From Desulfovibrio sp. (GTDB taxonomy: Bacteria; Desulfobacterota; Desulfovibrionia; Desulfovibrionales; Desulfovibrionaceae), in assembly GCA_031279825.1 (NCBI GenBank), contig JAITHT010000057.1:1-64000 (forward strand): a DNA stretch of 64,000 nt. The letters run 5' to 3'. A program made the translations under genes and the position numbers. This document shows, piece after piece, positions 56,329 to 63,759 of the stretch. Within the stretch, counting starts at the first letter, position 1, and every line of letters begins with the position of its first letter. The notes beneath the pieces were generated by a model, which saw only the letters and a list, made by a program, of their open reading frames with translations, searched no databases and was not told where the DNA came from.

Positions 56329-57729
56329 TTACAAGGTGTCGGGATATTTTTTCCGGAAATCGCCCCACATGCTTTCGTCCGTAAAGGACCAGGGCTCAAC
56401 CGGTTCGTTGACCCAGGTGATGTTCAGAAAATGTTTGTAATGGATATTTTCAGTGGTGACGTTGCCTCCCCATGTTCCGCAGCCGAGAGTGGCGGTGGAG
56501 GGCATGCGGTTGCAAGGGTGCCCGCCGTTGGCCGCAGCCATGGGCTGGCGTACGGTTACCCGGCTGGTGGGCATGGTTTCGCCGAGATGCTCAATATAGT
56601 CGCGCTTGAAGGTATGAATGCCGCAGGAATGCCCCGGCCCTACCCGTGAAGTGAGGATGCGCAGGGTGTGGGCCGCTTCGGCGAAATCCTTCGCCCGGTA
56701 CATGGAGAGTACCGGCGAGATTTTTTCTTCGGCAAACTGGTCCAGGGCCGGAGCATCGCCGCTTTCCACCAGGATCATGGTGGTATCCGGAGGCACGGCG
56801 AGACCCGCGCCTTCGGCGATGACCATGGCCGACTTGGCGATGACGTCCTCGTTCAGGGCTAGCGTTCCTTTCTTGTTGGGACGCCACATATGCGCTTTCA
56901 GTTTTTTCGCTTCGTCGGGGGTGCAGATGTGGGCGCGTAGCGCCCTGAATGCCTCAAGAACGGCCTCGCGCACGGCGTCCAGCACGATGACGGCGTTTTC
57001 GGAAGAACAGGAGGTGGCGTTGTCGAAGGTTTTACTGGCGTGGATTTTACGCGCCGCATCGGCGATGTCGGCGTCTTCGGCGATGATGGCCACGGCGTTG
57101 CCCGCGCCCACGCCAAAGGCCGGCGTGCCGCTGGAATAGGCCGCTTTGACCAGAGGGCCGCTGCCCGTGGCCACAATCAGATCGCATCCGGCCATGAGTT
57201 CCGCCGCGGCTTCGCGTCCCGGCAGTTCCATGATCTGGATAAGATCAAGGGGAGCGCCCACGCGTTCAAGCCCGCGGCGCATCATACCCACGGCGGCTTC
57301 CGTGCACTTTCTGGCGCGGGAACTGGCCTTGAAGATGACGGCGTTGCGCCCCTTGAGAACGGATAATGCCTTGCCTCCGCAAGTGGCGGTGGGATTGGTG
57401 GCGGGCAAAATAGCGCAGACCACGCCCACGGGCTTGGCGTACTTGGAAATGCCCGATGCCGGGTCGCGTTCGATGCAGCCCACGCTTTTGGCGTTCCGGA
57501 TATCGTGCAGCACGCCGCCGATTTTTCGCTTGTGCTTGACGATCTTGCTCCCATAGTTGCCGTATCCGGTTTCTTCCACGGCCATGCGGGCAAGAATGTC
57601 GATGTTGTAATCGTTGTAAACTTCCCAGCCGATGGACAGGCAGACCTCGTCGATCTGCTCCTGGCTGTACCCGTTGATTTGTTCCTGGGCCTTTCGGGCG
57701 GCGTTTAGAAGCTCGCTGACGCTTTTCAT
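56329..57729 (-). CDS. sauS: CoA-acylating aldehyde dehydrogenase (SauS-like)
   Basis: A 466-residue CoA-acylating aldehyde dehydrogenase, NAD(P)H-dependent and cytoplasmic. The fold motifs are PVGVVCAILPATNPTATCGGKAL (cofactor domain), VATGSGPLVKAAYSSGTPAFGVGAGN and the catalytic cysteine in ATSCSSENAVIV (about residue 241). The C terminus TLGCGTWGGNVTTENIHYKHFLNI is that of acetaldehyde dehydrogenases of the EutE/AdhE/SauS group. In the proposed pathway it reduces sulfoacetyl-CoA to sulfoacetaldehyde, the Xsc substrate. A GGAGG site lies 6 bases upstream of the ATG. It is the first gene of the cluster and is preceded by a sigma-54 promoter and the best activator palindrome. The SauS identity depends mainly on context with xsc. 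Confidence 0.8.
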   Translation of the reverse strand: MKSVSELLNAARKAQEQINGYSQEQIDEVCLSIGWEVYNDYNIDILARMAVEETGYGNYGSKIVKHKRKIGGVLHDIRNAKSVGCIERDPASGISKYAKPVGVVCAILPATNPTATCGGKALSVLKGRNAVIFKASSRARKCTEAAVGMMRRGLERVGAPLDLIQIMELPGREAAAELMAGCDLIVATGSGPLVKAAYSSGTPAFGVGAGNAVAIIAEDADIADAARKIHASKTFDNATSCSSENAVIVLDAVREAVLEAFRALRAHICTPDEAKKLKAHMWRPNKKGTLALNEDVIAKSAMVIAEGAGLAVPPDTTMILVESGDAPALDQFAEEKISPVLSMYRAKDFAEAAHTLRILTSRVGPGHSCGIHTFKRDYIEHLGETMPTSRVTVRQPMAAANGGHPCNRMPSTATLGCGTWGGNVTTENIHYKHFLNITWVNEPVEPWSFTDESMWGDFRKKYPDTL

Positions 57730-57857
57730 GCAACCTCCGGCTTTTGTGCATAGGATGCGCGTTGCCCGTATGGCGGTTTTTACGGTGAGCGACGCTCATC
57801 GTCGATATACAGGCAGGATGTATTTGGCATTTGGAATAACGGCCTTTTTCCGGATAA

Positions 57858-57873
57858 AGCAATATGCATGCCT
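57858..57873 (-). promoter_or_regulatory. Sigma-54 promoter of sauS
   Basis: On the minus strand AGGCATGCATATTGCT fits TGGCACG-N4-TTGCW with the invariant GG and GC ten bases apart and a perfect TTGCT half. It lies about 130 bases upstream of the sauS ATG. Confidence 0.7.
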
Positions 57874-57953
57874 TTGCGATGAAGGCCGCGCATTCCTTGT
57901 GCGCGTAGCCGAAAAAGTTCATATGGGATCGGAGGGGGAGTGTCGCGGCAGGG

Positions 57954-57979
57954 CAATTGTCCGGGTATCCGGACAATTG
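57954..57979 (-). promoter_or_regulatory. Activator palindrome upstream of sauS
   Basis: A perfect inverted repeat with 11-base arms (CAATTGTCCGG, GTAT spacer, CCGGACAATTG), about 80-105 bases upstream of the sigma-54 -24 box. It contains the same TGTCCGG-N4-CCGGAC core as the site upstream of xsc. Confidence 0.8.
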
Positions 57980-58022
57980 TCAGGACGGTGTCAGGGGAAT
58001 GTCTTGGGCATGGCATCACTCC

Positions 58023-58070
58023 TAGTGTCATGTCATCATTGATATGTCGTATAAATTGAGGCAGACTTTC
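58023..58070 (+). repeat. Direct repeat, left copy
   Basis: About 45 bases (TAGTGTCATGTCATC...TATAAATTGAGG...GACTTTCCTC) repeated with a few mismatches at 58264-58311. It may be the end of a lost insertion sequence of the IS630 type whose relic follows the right copy. Confidence 0.7.
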
Positions 58071-58232
58071 CTCTGCCGTGCGCCTGTGGGGCAGAACTTA
58101 AATATCATTAAATTGGTCGAAATAATAATATTTAATATGCCAAGCAAAAGTCAAGCTTTTTCTTGAAAAATTTCCGTGGATTTTCTGAGGGAACGCGAGA
58201 GGAATATCCGTACAATCCGCTTTCGGCGCAGG

Positions 58233-58265
58233 CTAGAGCAGATTAACTTTGAAACGTTGCTCTAG
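58233..58265. repeat. CTAGAGC palindromic element, copy 2
   Basis: CTAGAGC and GCTCTAG arms enclose AGATTAACTTTGAAACGTT. The first 19 bases equal those of the element at 32098-32123 (opposite strand). The same AGCAGATTAAC core begins the longer elements at 36491 and 40031. Confidence 0.75.
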
Positions 58266-58311
58266 TGTCATGTCATCCTTGATATATCGTATAAATTGAG
58301 GTGGACTTTCC
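58264..58311 (+). repeat. Direct repeat, right copy
   Basis: Near-identical partner of 58023-58070, directly adjoining the IS630-type transposase relic, which is why an insertion-sequence end is suspected. Confidence 0.7.
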
Positions 58312-58334
58312 TCCAAGCAGGGGAGGAAGTTATA

Positions 58335-58620
58335 CCGAGAGTTTTATACCGAGTGACGTTGACGCAAGAAGAGCCTCTTGCAGGCAAACGACTTGTGTGT
58401 GTAACCGAGCGCAAGACCAGGACAGATTGGACAGTGTTTCTGGAAGAAATAGCAGCACGTTATGAGCATGCAGAGAGAATCACTTTGGTGATGGATAACT
58501 TGAATACACACACGCCAGGCTCGCTGTATGAGGCGTTTTTGCCGTCAAAAACAAAAGAGATCTGGGTTTATTCACACGCCCAAGCATGGAAGCCGGCTCA
58601 ACATGGCCGAAATCGAACTT
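58335..58620 (+). pseudogene. IS630-family transposase relic, internally deleted and frameshifted
   Basis: The reading frame starts with YRVTLTQEE, the N-terminal signature of IS630-type transposases, and is joined directly to the C-terminal DDE domain part (LVCVTERKTRTDWTVFLEEIA, ERITLVMDNLNTHTPGSLYEAF). The middle of the protein is missing. Around 58562-58572 the frame shifts by one base; IHTPKHGSRLNMAEIEL, the conserved C-terminal block with the last catalytic acid, continues in another frame. The homology stops at 58620 where a 16-bp palindrome begins. The element is dead. Confidence 0.8.
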
Positions 58621-58622
58621 AA

Positions 58623-58671
58623 GGAAACGCTGAATAATAAAGCCTGCCTGACTTCATTATTCAGCGTTTCC
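58623..58671. repeat. 16-bp inverted repeat interrupting the IS630 relic
   Basis: Arms GGAAACGCTGAATAAT and its exact complement are separated by 17 bases. It begins immediately after the last codon with transposase homology. It could be an inserted palindromic element or a terminator-like stem. Confidence 0.65.
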
Positions 58672-58780
58672 CTAAAGCGTCACATGCCCGCCGGACAAGG
58701 GAAGAATCGGCATGGAGGTCTTGCGCTCCCTCGCTGTACGTGCACCGTTACGTGACGGTCGCCGGGCGGGAGAGTCTTCT

Positions 58781-59242
58781 TTACCAGGAGCCGCAGCCGC
58801 CCCCCCTGTACCCGCCGCTCCGGCCGCCGCCGCAGGGGCCGTAAGCGTTCATGCCGTCATGGCGGGCGAATGAGGAGAGTCCTTTGGCATCCAGTCTGGA
58901 ATGGAATTCGGACTTTGCCTCGAACAGCTTCGCCTCAATATCTCCGATCTCCCGGAACAGGCTCTGGACTTTGGAGTTGCCGCTCTGGACTTTGGAGTTG
59001 TCGCCGCCGCCGTAATACAGCGCGTCAATTTCCGCTTTTTTTGCCCGTAATTGCCGCTGGAGAGGCAGCGCCTGCTTTTCGTAGTCGGCATATATCTGCT
59101 GCAGGGCCGCTTGCTGTTCCTGCGTTATCTCGGGCATCATCGCATTGTGGTGCGGCGGCTGGGCGCCCGCCGCATCGGCAAGGCCGAGGACCGAAAGCAT
59201 TCCGACAGCCGCCAGTATGATCGCTAACCGCAAGTTTTTCAT
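58781..59242 (-). CDS. ZraP/CpxP-like periplasmic metal-responsive protein
   Basis: A 153-residue periplasmic protein with a signal peptide (residues 1-27, cleavage near AAGAQ). The helical core (EITQEQQAALQQIYADYEKQALPLQRQLRAKKAEIDALYYG, then SLFREIGDIEAKLFEAKSEF) matches the zinc-resistance-associated ZraP/Spy/CpxP group in Desulfovibrio, which act as metal-binding chaperones. The His-rich start (PPHHNAMMPE) and the Gly/Cys-rich C terminus (CGGG, GGGCGSW) are probable metal ligands. In the middle NSKVQSG/NSKVQSL is an in-frame tandem duplication of 21 bases (58961-59002). It appears monocistronic. Confidence 0.82.
   Translation of the reverse strand: MKNLRLAIILAAVGMLSVLGLADAAGAQPPHHNAMMPEITQEQQAALQQIYADYEKQALPLQRQLRAKKAEIDALYYGGGDNSKVQSGNSKVQSLFREIGDIEAKLFEAKSEFHSRLDAKGLSSFARHDGMNAYGPCGGGRSGGYRGGGCGSW
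58961..59002 (-). repeat. 21-bp tandem duplication inside the ZraP-like gene
   Basis: Units 58961-58981 and 58982-59002 differ at a single base and add seven residues (NSKVQSG) in frame. The near identity indicates a recent event. Confidence 0.9.
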
Positions 59243-59640
59243 TCAATAGCCTCCTTAAATGGTGGAAATGTCGCGCGCCTGCCGTCCGGCAATCAGCAGG
59301 ATTCCCGTCCGCGCGCCGTTAGTTATATATATGCCTAGCAATCACTATGCCAACCCCTTTTATTGTATATCATGGCGTAATATATGCGTGTTGTAGGCAA
59401 GGAGTGTAAGACGGGTTCCTATCCCTGAGTTTTTTTTACCCACAACGTCCGGATGGCGAGTAAAATTTTCTCAGCAGTGGGCAGGAAGGCCGTCGCCGTG
59501 AAAGCAATTTCATTTTGGAATTTCTCTAAGGTTGACGCCGGGCTGTGTGCGGGATATTCCTTATCTGCCCGGCGGCGATGCGTCGCCTGCGGCGCGCAAC
59601 GTAACTTTGTGGCCCACGGCGGCACAAAAAGGAGCACATT
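59243..59640. other. Gene-free divergent region upstream of livK
   Basis: A 398-base gap between divergent genes. It carries the AAGGAG site of livK, an 8-bp stem CGCCGGGC/GCCCGGCG (59536-59574, 23-base loop) about 70 bases before it that could act in the leader, and a GCAATTTCATTTTGG phrase (about 59503-59517) similar to the repeats at 11426 and 36370. A TA-rich stretch (59321-59385) may contain the promoters. No gene is supported. Confidence 0.45.
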
Positions 59641-60810
59641 ATGAGCATGCGCATTCGCGTATTGGGACTGGCCTGTATGGCGGCGCTGTTTTTGGCCGGC
59701 GGCGCTCGGGCGGCGCAAACCGTCAAAATCGGATTTCCCCTTGAACTGACGGGTGAAATTCCCAAAGTGGGGGAATCCTCGAAATTCGCTGCGGAAATGT
59801 TTAAGGAAGAGATTAACGCCAAAGGCGGACTGCAGGTGGGAGATAAGAAATATCCTCTCGAATTCATTTATGAAGATAATGAGGCCAGGCCTGAATCCGC
59901 TGTGAATGTCACCTTGAAGCTCATTGAGCGGGATGAGGTCATAGCCGTTATCGGTCCGCAGTCCTCCCGTCAGGCGGTGCCTGCCGGAGGAGTCGCCAAT
60001 GATAACGAGACGCTGATGATCTCCCCCTGGTCCACCAATCCGGATACGACAAAAGATCGCCCCTGGGTTTTCCGGGCGGCCTTCCTGGATCCTTTCCAGG
60101 CGCCGGTGGCCGCCAACTTTGCCGCCAAACAGTTCAATGCAAAAACGACAGCGGTTATTTTTGAAATTTCCAATGACTATTCCAAGGGGCTGGCGGACAA
60201 TTTCAAGGATGCCTGGACAAAGCGTAACGGCAAGGACTCTGTGCTGGCCTTTGAATCGCACGGACCCAAGGATCAGGATTTTTCCGCCCAGTTGACCAAG
60301 ATCATCGCCCTCAAGCCGGATTTCATCTTTCTGCCGGAAAATTATAGTTTCGCGGCCCTGATTATTCCCCAGGCGCGTGATCTCGGCTATAAGAATCCCT
60401 TCATGGGCTCCGACGCATGGGGGTCCGCCGAACTGATGTCCCTGTGCGGCGATGCCTGCAAGGGTCAGTTTTTTTCGACCCACTATGCCGCAGCGGGAGC
60501 CCGGGGAGCCACCAAGGAATTCATTGACAAGTATACCAAGAAATACGGCTATGTGCCTGACGATCTCGCCGCCCTGACCTGGGACGCCGTCCGTCTCGTT
60601 ACTCAGGCCATCCAGGCCGGCGGGAAGGTGGAAGGCAATATTCGTGACATACGCAGGATTGTTCGCGATAAGATGGCTGCCATCAAGGAGTTTGACGGCA
60701 TCACGGGCAAAATGAGCTTTGACGAGCAGGGGGATCCCATCAAGTGCGCGGTGGTCGTGGAAATTACCAACGACGGGCAATTCTCCTTTAAGGAATCCGT
60801 TTGTCCGTAA
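59641..60810 (+). CDS. LivK-type ABC transporter substrate-binding protein
   Basis: A 389-residue periplasmic binding protein of the branched-chain amino acid / amide family. An AAGGAG site precedes the ATG. Residues 1-24 are a signal peptide (cleavage near ARAAQ). The mature protein starts TVKIGFPLELTGEIPKVGESSKFAAEMFKEEINAKGG, with DNEARPESAVNVTLKLIERDEVIAVIGPQSS and later GYVPDDLAALTWDAVRLV. A cysteine pair (LCGDACKG, near residue 280) and a terminal Cys are unusual. It is the first gene of a LivKHMGF operon; the ligand could be an amino acid, short amide or related compound and cannot be read from sequence. Confidence 0.92.
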   Translation: MSMRIRVLGLACMAALFLAGGARAAQTVKIGFPLELTGEIPKVGESSKFAAEMFKEEINAKGGLQVGDKKYPLEFIYEDNEARPESAVNVTLKLIERDEVIAVIGPQSSRQAVPAGGVANDNETLMISPWSTNPDTTKDRPWVFRAAFLDPFQAPVAANFAAKQFNAKTTAVIFEISNDYSKGLADNFKDAWTKRNGKDSVLAFESHGPKDQDFSAQLTKIIALKPDFIFLPENYSFAALIIPQARDLGYKNPFMGSDAWGSAELMSLCGDACKGQFFSTHYAAAGARGATKEFIDKYTKKYGYVPDDLAALTWDAVRLVTQAIQAGGKVEGNIRDIRRIVRDKMAAIKEFDGITGKMSFDEQGDPIKCAVVVEITNDGQFSFKESVCP

Positions 60811-60946
60811 CCGTGAAAGCGGTTATTCTTTCCCCTTGCGGTGTTTCTCCCTTTGTAAGAAGGGCGGGGTGCGTTGCGGGATGCCTGCCGTATTTCCCGC
60901 TCCGGCACCCCGGAGGGCGCCGGCGGATCATGAAAAGGGCAGCCTG

Positions 60947-61864
60947 ATGGAATCATTCATACAACAGTGCGTAAACGCCTTGCAGTGGGGCAGCTTCTAC
61001 GCGCTTATCGCCCTGGGGTATACCCTTGTCTACGGAGTGTTGCGTCTCATCAATTTCGCCCACGGCGACATATTCATGGTGGGGGCGTATATCGCCTTTT
61101 TTCTCTCCACGGGCATGCTCGCCGAAGGCGGCATGTTCGGCTTTTCACGGGAACTGACCCTGGCTCTGACGGTTCCCCTGACCATGCTGCTGACCTCCTG
61201 CTGCGGCGTCACCCTGGAGCGTATAGCCTACCGTCCCCTCCGCCGCAAAGGGGCGCACAGGCTCTATGTGGTCATTACCGCCCTTATGTGCGGTCTGATT
61301 CTGGAAAACGGCAACCTGGCCCTGCTCGGCGCCAGCCGCCGGGCTCTGCCCGAATTGCTGGACAAGCGGATATATTCCCTGGGGGGTATTGCCGTCACCA
61401 ATCTGAAGCTTCTGGTCATCTTCACCGCTGTTCTGGTATTTGTCTTTCTGCACGGCATCGTGACCAGAACGCGTATCGGCATGGCCATGCGCGCCGTTTC
61501 TTATAACCGTTTCGCCCTGCCTCTTATGGGCATCCCCCTGGACAGCGTGATTGTCTTCACCTTTGTGCTGGGATCCGGCATCGCCGGCCTCGGCGGGGTG
61601 CTTTTTGCCATGTCTTATCCGGTTCTTGAGCCGTATATGGGAGCCATGACCGGCTGGAAGGCTTTTATCGCCGCCGTGGTGGGCGGCATCGGGGATGTCC
61701 GGGGGGCTTTTTTGGGCGGCTTTTTGCTGGCCTTTGTGGAAATCATGGTAGCGGCCTTTTTGCCCTCCACCTTCCGGGACCTGTTCGCCTTTTCCATTCT
61801 TCTGCTGATTTTGTGGAAGCGGCCCACGGGAATTTTCGGCATGCCCCTGACCACCAAGATATAA
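60947..61864 (+). CDS. livH: LivH-type ABC transporter permease
   Basis: A 305-residue inner-membrane permease with about eight transmembrane segments. ATG at 60947 (AAGGGC site); the frame extends upstream without homology into the livK 3' end. The family start FIQQCVNALQWGSFYALIALGYTLVYGVLRLINFAHGDIFMVGAY is diagnostic of LivH, and the cytoplasmic loop GIAGLGGVLFAMSYPVLEPYMGAMTGWKAFIAAVVGGIGDVRGAFLGG contacts the ATPases. It forms the translocation channel with LivM. The 136 bases after livK contain no gene. Confidence 0.94.
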   Translation: MESFIQQCVNALQWGSFYALIALGYTLVYGVLRLINFAHGDIFMVGAYIAFFLSTGMLAEGGMFGFSRELTLALTVPLTMLLTSCCGVTLERIAYRPLRRKGAHRLYVVITALMCGLILENGNLALLGASRRALPELLDKRIYSLGGIAVTNLKLLVIFTAVLVFVFLHGIVTRTRIGMAMRAVSYNRFALPLMGIPLDSVIVFTFVLGSGIAGLGGVLFAMSYPVLEPYMGAMTGWKAFIAAVVGGIGDVRGAFLGGFLLAFVEIMVAAFLPSTFRDLFAFSILLLILWKRPTGIFGMPLTTKI

Positions 61865-61876
61865 CCGGAAGCGCTC

Positions 61877-62953
61877 ATGCAACGTTATACCATCAACATT
61901 ATTTTTCTGGCGGCCGCCGTCTCTCTCGTGGCGGCGGCGGCCGCCGGACTTTTCGACAACTATATTCTAACCGTGCTCATGTTCATGGGCATCAACATCA
62001 TCTTCGCCTCCAGCCTGAATTTGGTGAATGGACACATGGGGGAGTTTTCCTGCGGACATGCCGGCTTTATGTGCGTGGGGGCCTATGTGGGTTCGTTGCT
62101 TTCCGTCGTTTTTTTTACCAGTAACAAATTTTTCGGCGATCCCCTCTTTCCTCCGGAGGCGGCGCCTTTTCTTTTTCCTCTGGTGTTGATTCTGGCGAGT
62201 TTGGCGGCCGCCCTGTTCGGGTTGATTGTGGCCCTGCCTTCCTTCCATACCCGGGACGACTATCTGGCTATCATCACTATCGCGGCCAACTATATCATCA
62301 TCTCCATAGTGGAAAACATCGACGCCATCGGCGGACCACGCGGCTTTTCGGGGATGAAGCGGACGATGAACGTCATGGGGGACGTGATACATCTGCCCTG
62401 GATGCTCATCTGGGTTCTTATCGGCTGTTTTGTCTGCATTACCGTCCTTTACCGCCTGGTGACGAGCACCTACGGTAAGGGTATCCCCGCCGTATGCCAG
62501 AACGAGGTGGCCGCCGAGATTATGGGTGTGAACACCAATAAGGTGAAAATCATGGCCTTTATGGTATCTTCCGGCCTGGCGGGCATGGCGGGTGTGCTTT
62601 ACGCCCACGTTTACGGCTACGTGAACGCCCAGGCCTTTAATATCCTTAAATCCACCGAGGGGTTGGTCATGGTCTATCTCGGCGGCATGGGGTCGATTTC
62701 CGGGGTGATTCTGGCCGCCGTCGCCTTTACCCTGCTGGTCGAGGCCCTGCGTTTCGTCATTCCGGCAGCTAACGATCTGCTCCATATCTGGGGGATTCTG
62801 CCTGCTTCCTCTGAGTTGAGCCAGATATGGAAATGGGTCATTATCCCGCTCATACTGATCCTGCTCATGCAACTCCGTCCTGAAGGGCTGCTGGGTAACA
62901 AGGAATTGACCCACGTCTTCCCGCGCCTAAGGCGCTGGGTTTCGTTCAAGTAG
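61877..62953 (+). CDS. livM: LivM-type ABC transporter permease
   Basis: A 358-residue permease with about nine to ten hydrophobic segments. The family motifs are NIIFASSLNLVNGHMGEFSCGHAGFMCVGAY near residue 40, PSFHTRDDYLAIITIAANYI near 120, RGFSGM, and the ATPase-contact loop FMVSSGLAGMAGVLYAHVYGYVNAQAFNILKSTEGLVMVYLGGMGSISG. It starts 12 bases after livH with a GGAAG site. Together with LivH it makes the membrane domain of the transporter. Confidence 0.94.
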   Translation: MQRYTINIIFLAAAVSLVAAAAAGLFDNYILTVLMFMGINIIFASSLNLVNGHMGEFSCGHAGFMCVGAYVGSLLSVVFFTSNKFFGDPLFPPEAAPFLFPLVLILASLAAALFGLIVALPSFHTRDDYLAIITIAANYIIISIVENIDAIGGPRGFSGMKRTMNVMGDVIHLPWMLIWVLIGCFVCITVLYRLVTSTYGKGIPAVCQNEVAAEIMGVNTNKVKIMAFMVSSGLAGMAGVLYAHVYGYVNAQAFNILKSTEGLVMVYLGGMGSISGVILAAVAFTLLVEALRFVIPAANDLLHIWGILPASSELSQIWKWVIIPLILILLMQLRPEGLLGNKELTHVFPRLRRWVSFK

Positions 62954-62991
62954 CGAACCGCCGTTCCGGCGGCTTTTGCGAGGAGACCTGT

Positions 62992-63759
62992 GTGGCTCTT
63001 TTGGAAATTAACGGCCTGACGCAACGTTTCAGCGGTCTTCAGGCTCTGACCAATTTCTCCTTTTCCCTTGAGGAGCGCGAACTGGTGGGTCTCATCGGCC
63101 CCAACGGGGCGGGCAAGACGACGGCGTTCAACGTTGTTTCCGGCTTCTACGTCCCTACGGAAGGAACAATTGTTTTCGACGGAACGCCCATCATGGGTCT
63201 GAGGCCGCATCAGGTGGCGGGGCTCGGCATCGCGCGGACCTTCCAGAATATCCGGCTGTGGAATGATATGCCCGTGCTGGATAATATCCGTATCGCGCAA
63301 TCCCATTGGCTGGGCTACGGCTTTTGGGGGGCCGTTTGGCGTTCCGCGCGCTACAGGAACTCGGAGGCGGCCGTTGAGAAAAAATCTCGCGAAGTGATTG
63401 AGATGATGGGGCTGAACGACGTCGCCGACGAATTGCCCAAAAATCTTCCCTACGGCTTGCAGCGCCGTGTGGAACTGGCCAGAGCACTCTCCACAAGTCC
63501 GAAGCTGCTTTTGCTGGACGAGCCGGCCGCCGGTCTCAACTCCGCCGATGTGGACGGTCTGATTAAGCATATCCGCTGGATTCACGACTCTTTCCCCATT
63601 GCCATCTGGATGATCGAACACCAGATGAAGGTGGTCATGGCCCTTTGCCGGCGGCTCTGCGTCATCGACTTCGGGCGCTCCATCGCCGACGGCCTTCCCG
63701 CGGAAGTCCAGGCGAACCCCGACGTCATCAAGGCCTATTTGGGAGACGACACGCTCTGA
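62992..63759 (+). CDS. livG: LivG-type ABC transporter ATP-binding protein
   Basis: A 255-residue ATPase starting with GTG at 62992 (GAGGAGA site). Walker A is GPNGAGKTT (about residues 37-45), followed by the LivG-type GLRPHQVAGLGIARTFQNIRLWNDMPVLDNI. The ABC signature is degenerate (YGLQRRVELARAL in place of LSGGQ), which is normal for this subfamily, and Walker B is LLLLDEPAAGLN. The stop codon overlaps the livF start (TGATG). It energises transport together with LivF on the cytoplasmic side. Confidence 0.95.
   Translation: MALLEINGLTQRFSGLQALTNFSFSLEERELVGLIGPNGAGKTTAFNVVSGFYVPTEGTIVFDGTPIMGLRPHQVAGLGIARTFQNIRLWNDMPVLDNIRIAQSHWLGYGFWGAVWRSARYRNSEAAVEKKSREVIEMMGLNDVADELPKNLPYGLQRRVELARALSTSPKLLLLDEPAAGLNSADVDGLIKHIRWIHDSFPIAIWMIEHQMKVVMALCRRLCVIDFGRSIADGLPAEVQANPDVIKAYLGDDTL

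Larger units (their letters stand above)
57730..58334. other. Gene-free control region of the sulfonate cluster
   Basis: It holds the sauS leader, the sigma-54 promoter (57858-57873), the activator palindrome (57954-57979), two ~45-base direct repeats (58023-58070 and 58264-58311) that may be insertion-sequence ends, a stretch of AT-rich sequence (58080-58175) and the CTAGAGC palindrome copy 2 (58233-58265). No coding frame is supported. Confidence 0.65.

Noticed and set aside
59419..60780. 453-codon open frame on the minus strand
   Set aside because: It is the mirror of livK, whose signal peptide, motifs and ribosome site are clear. Long antisense frames are common in this GC-biased sequence.
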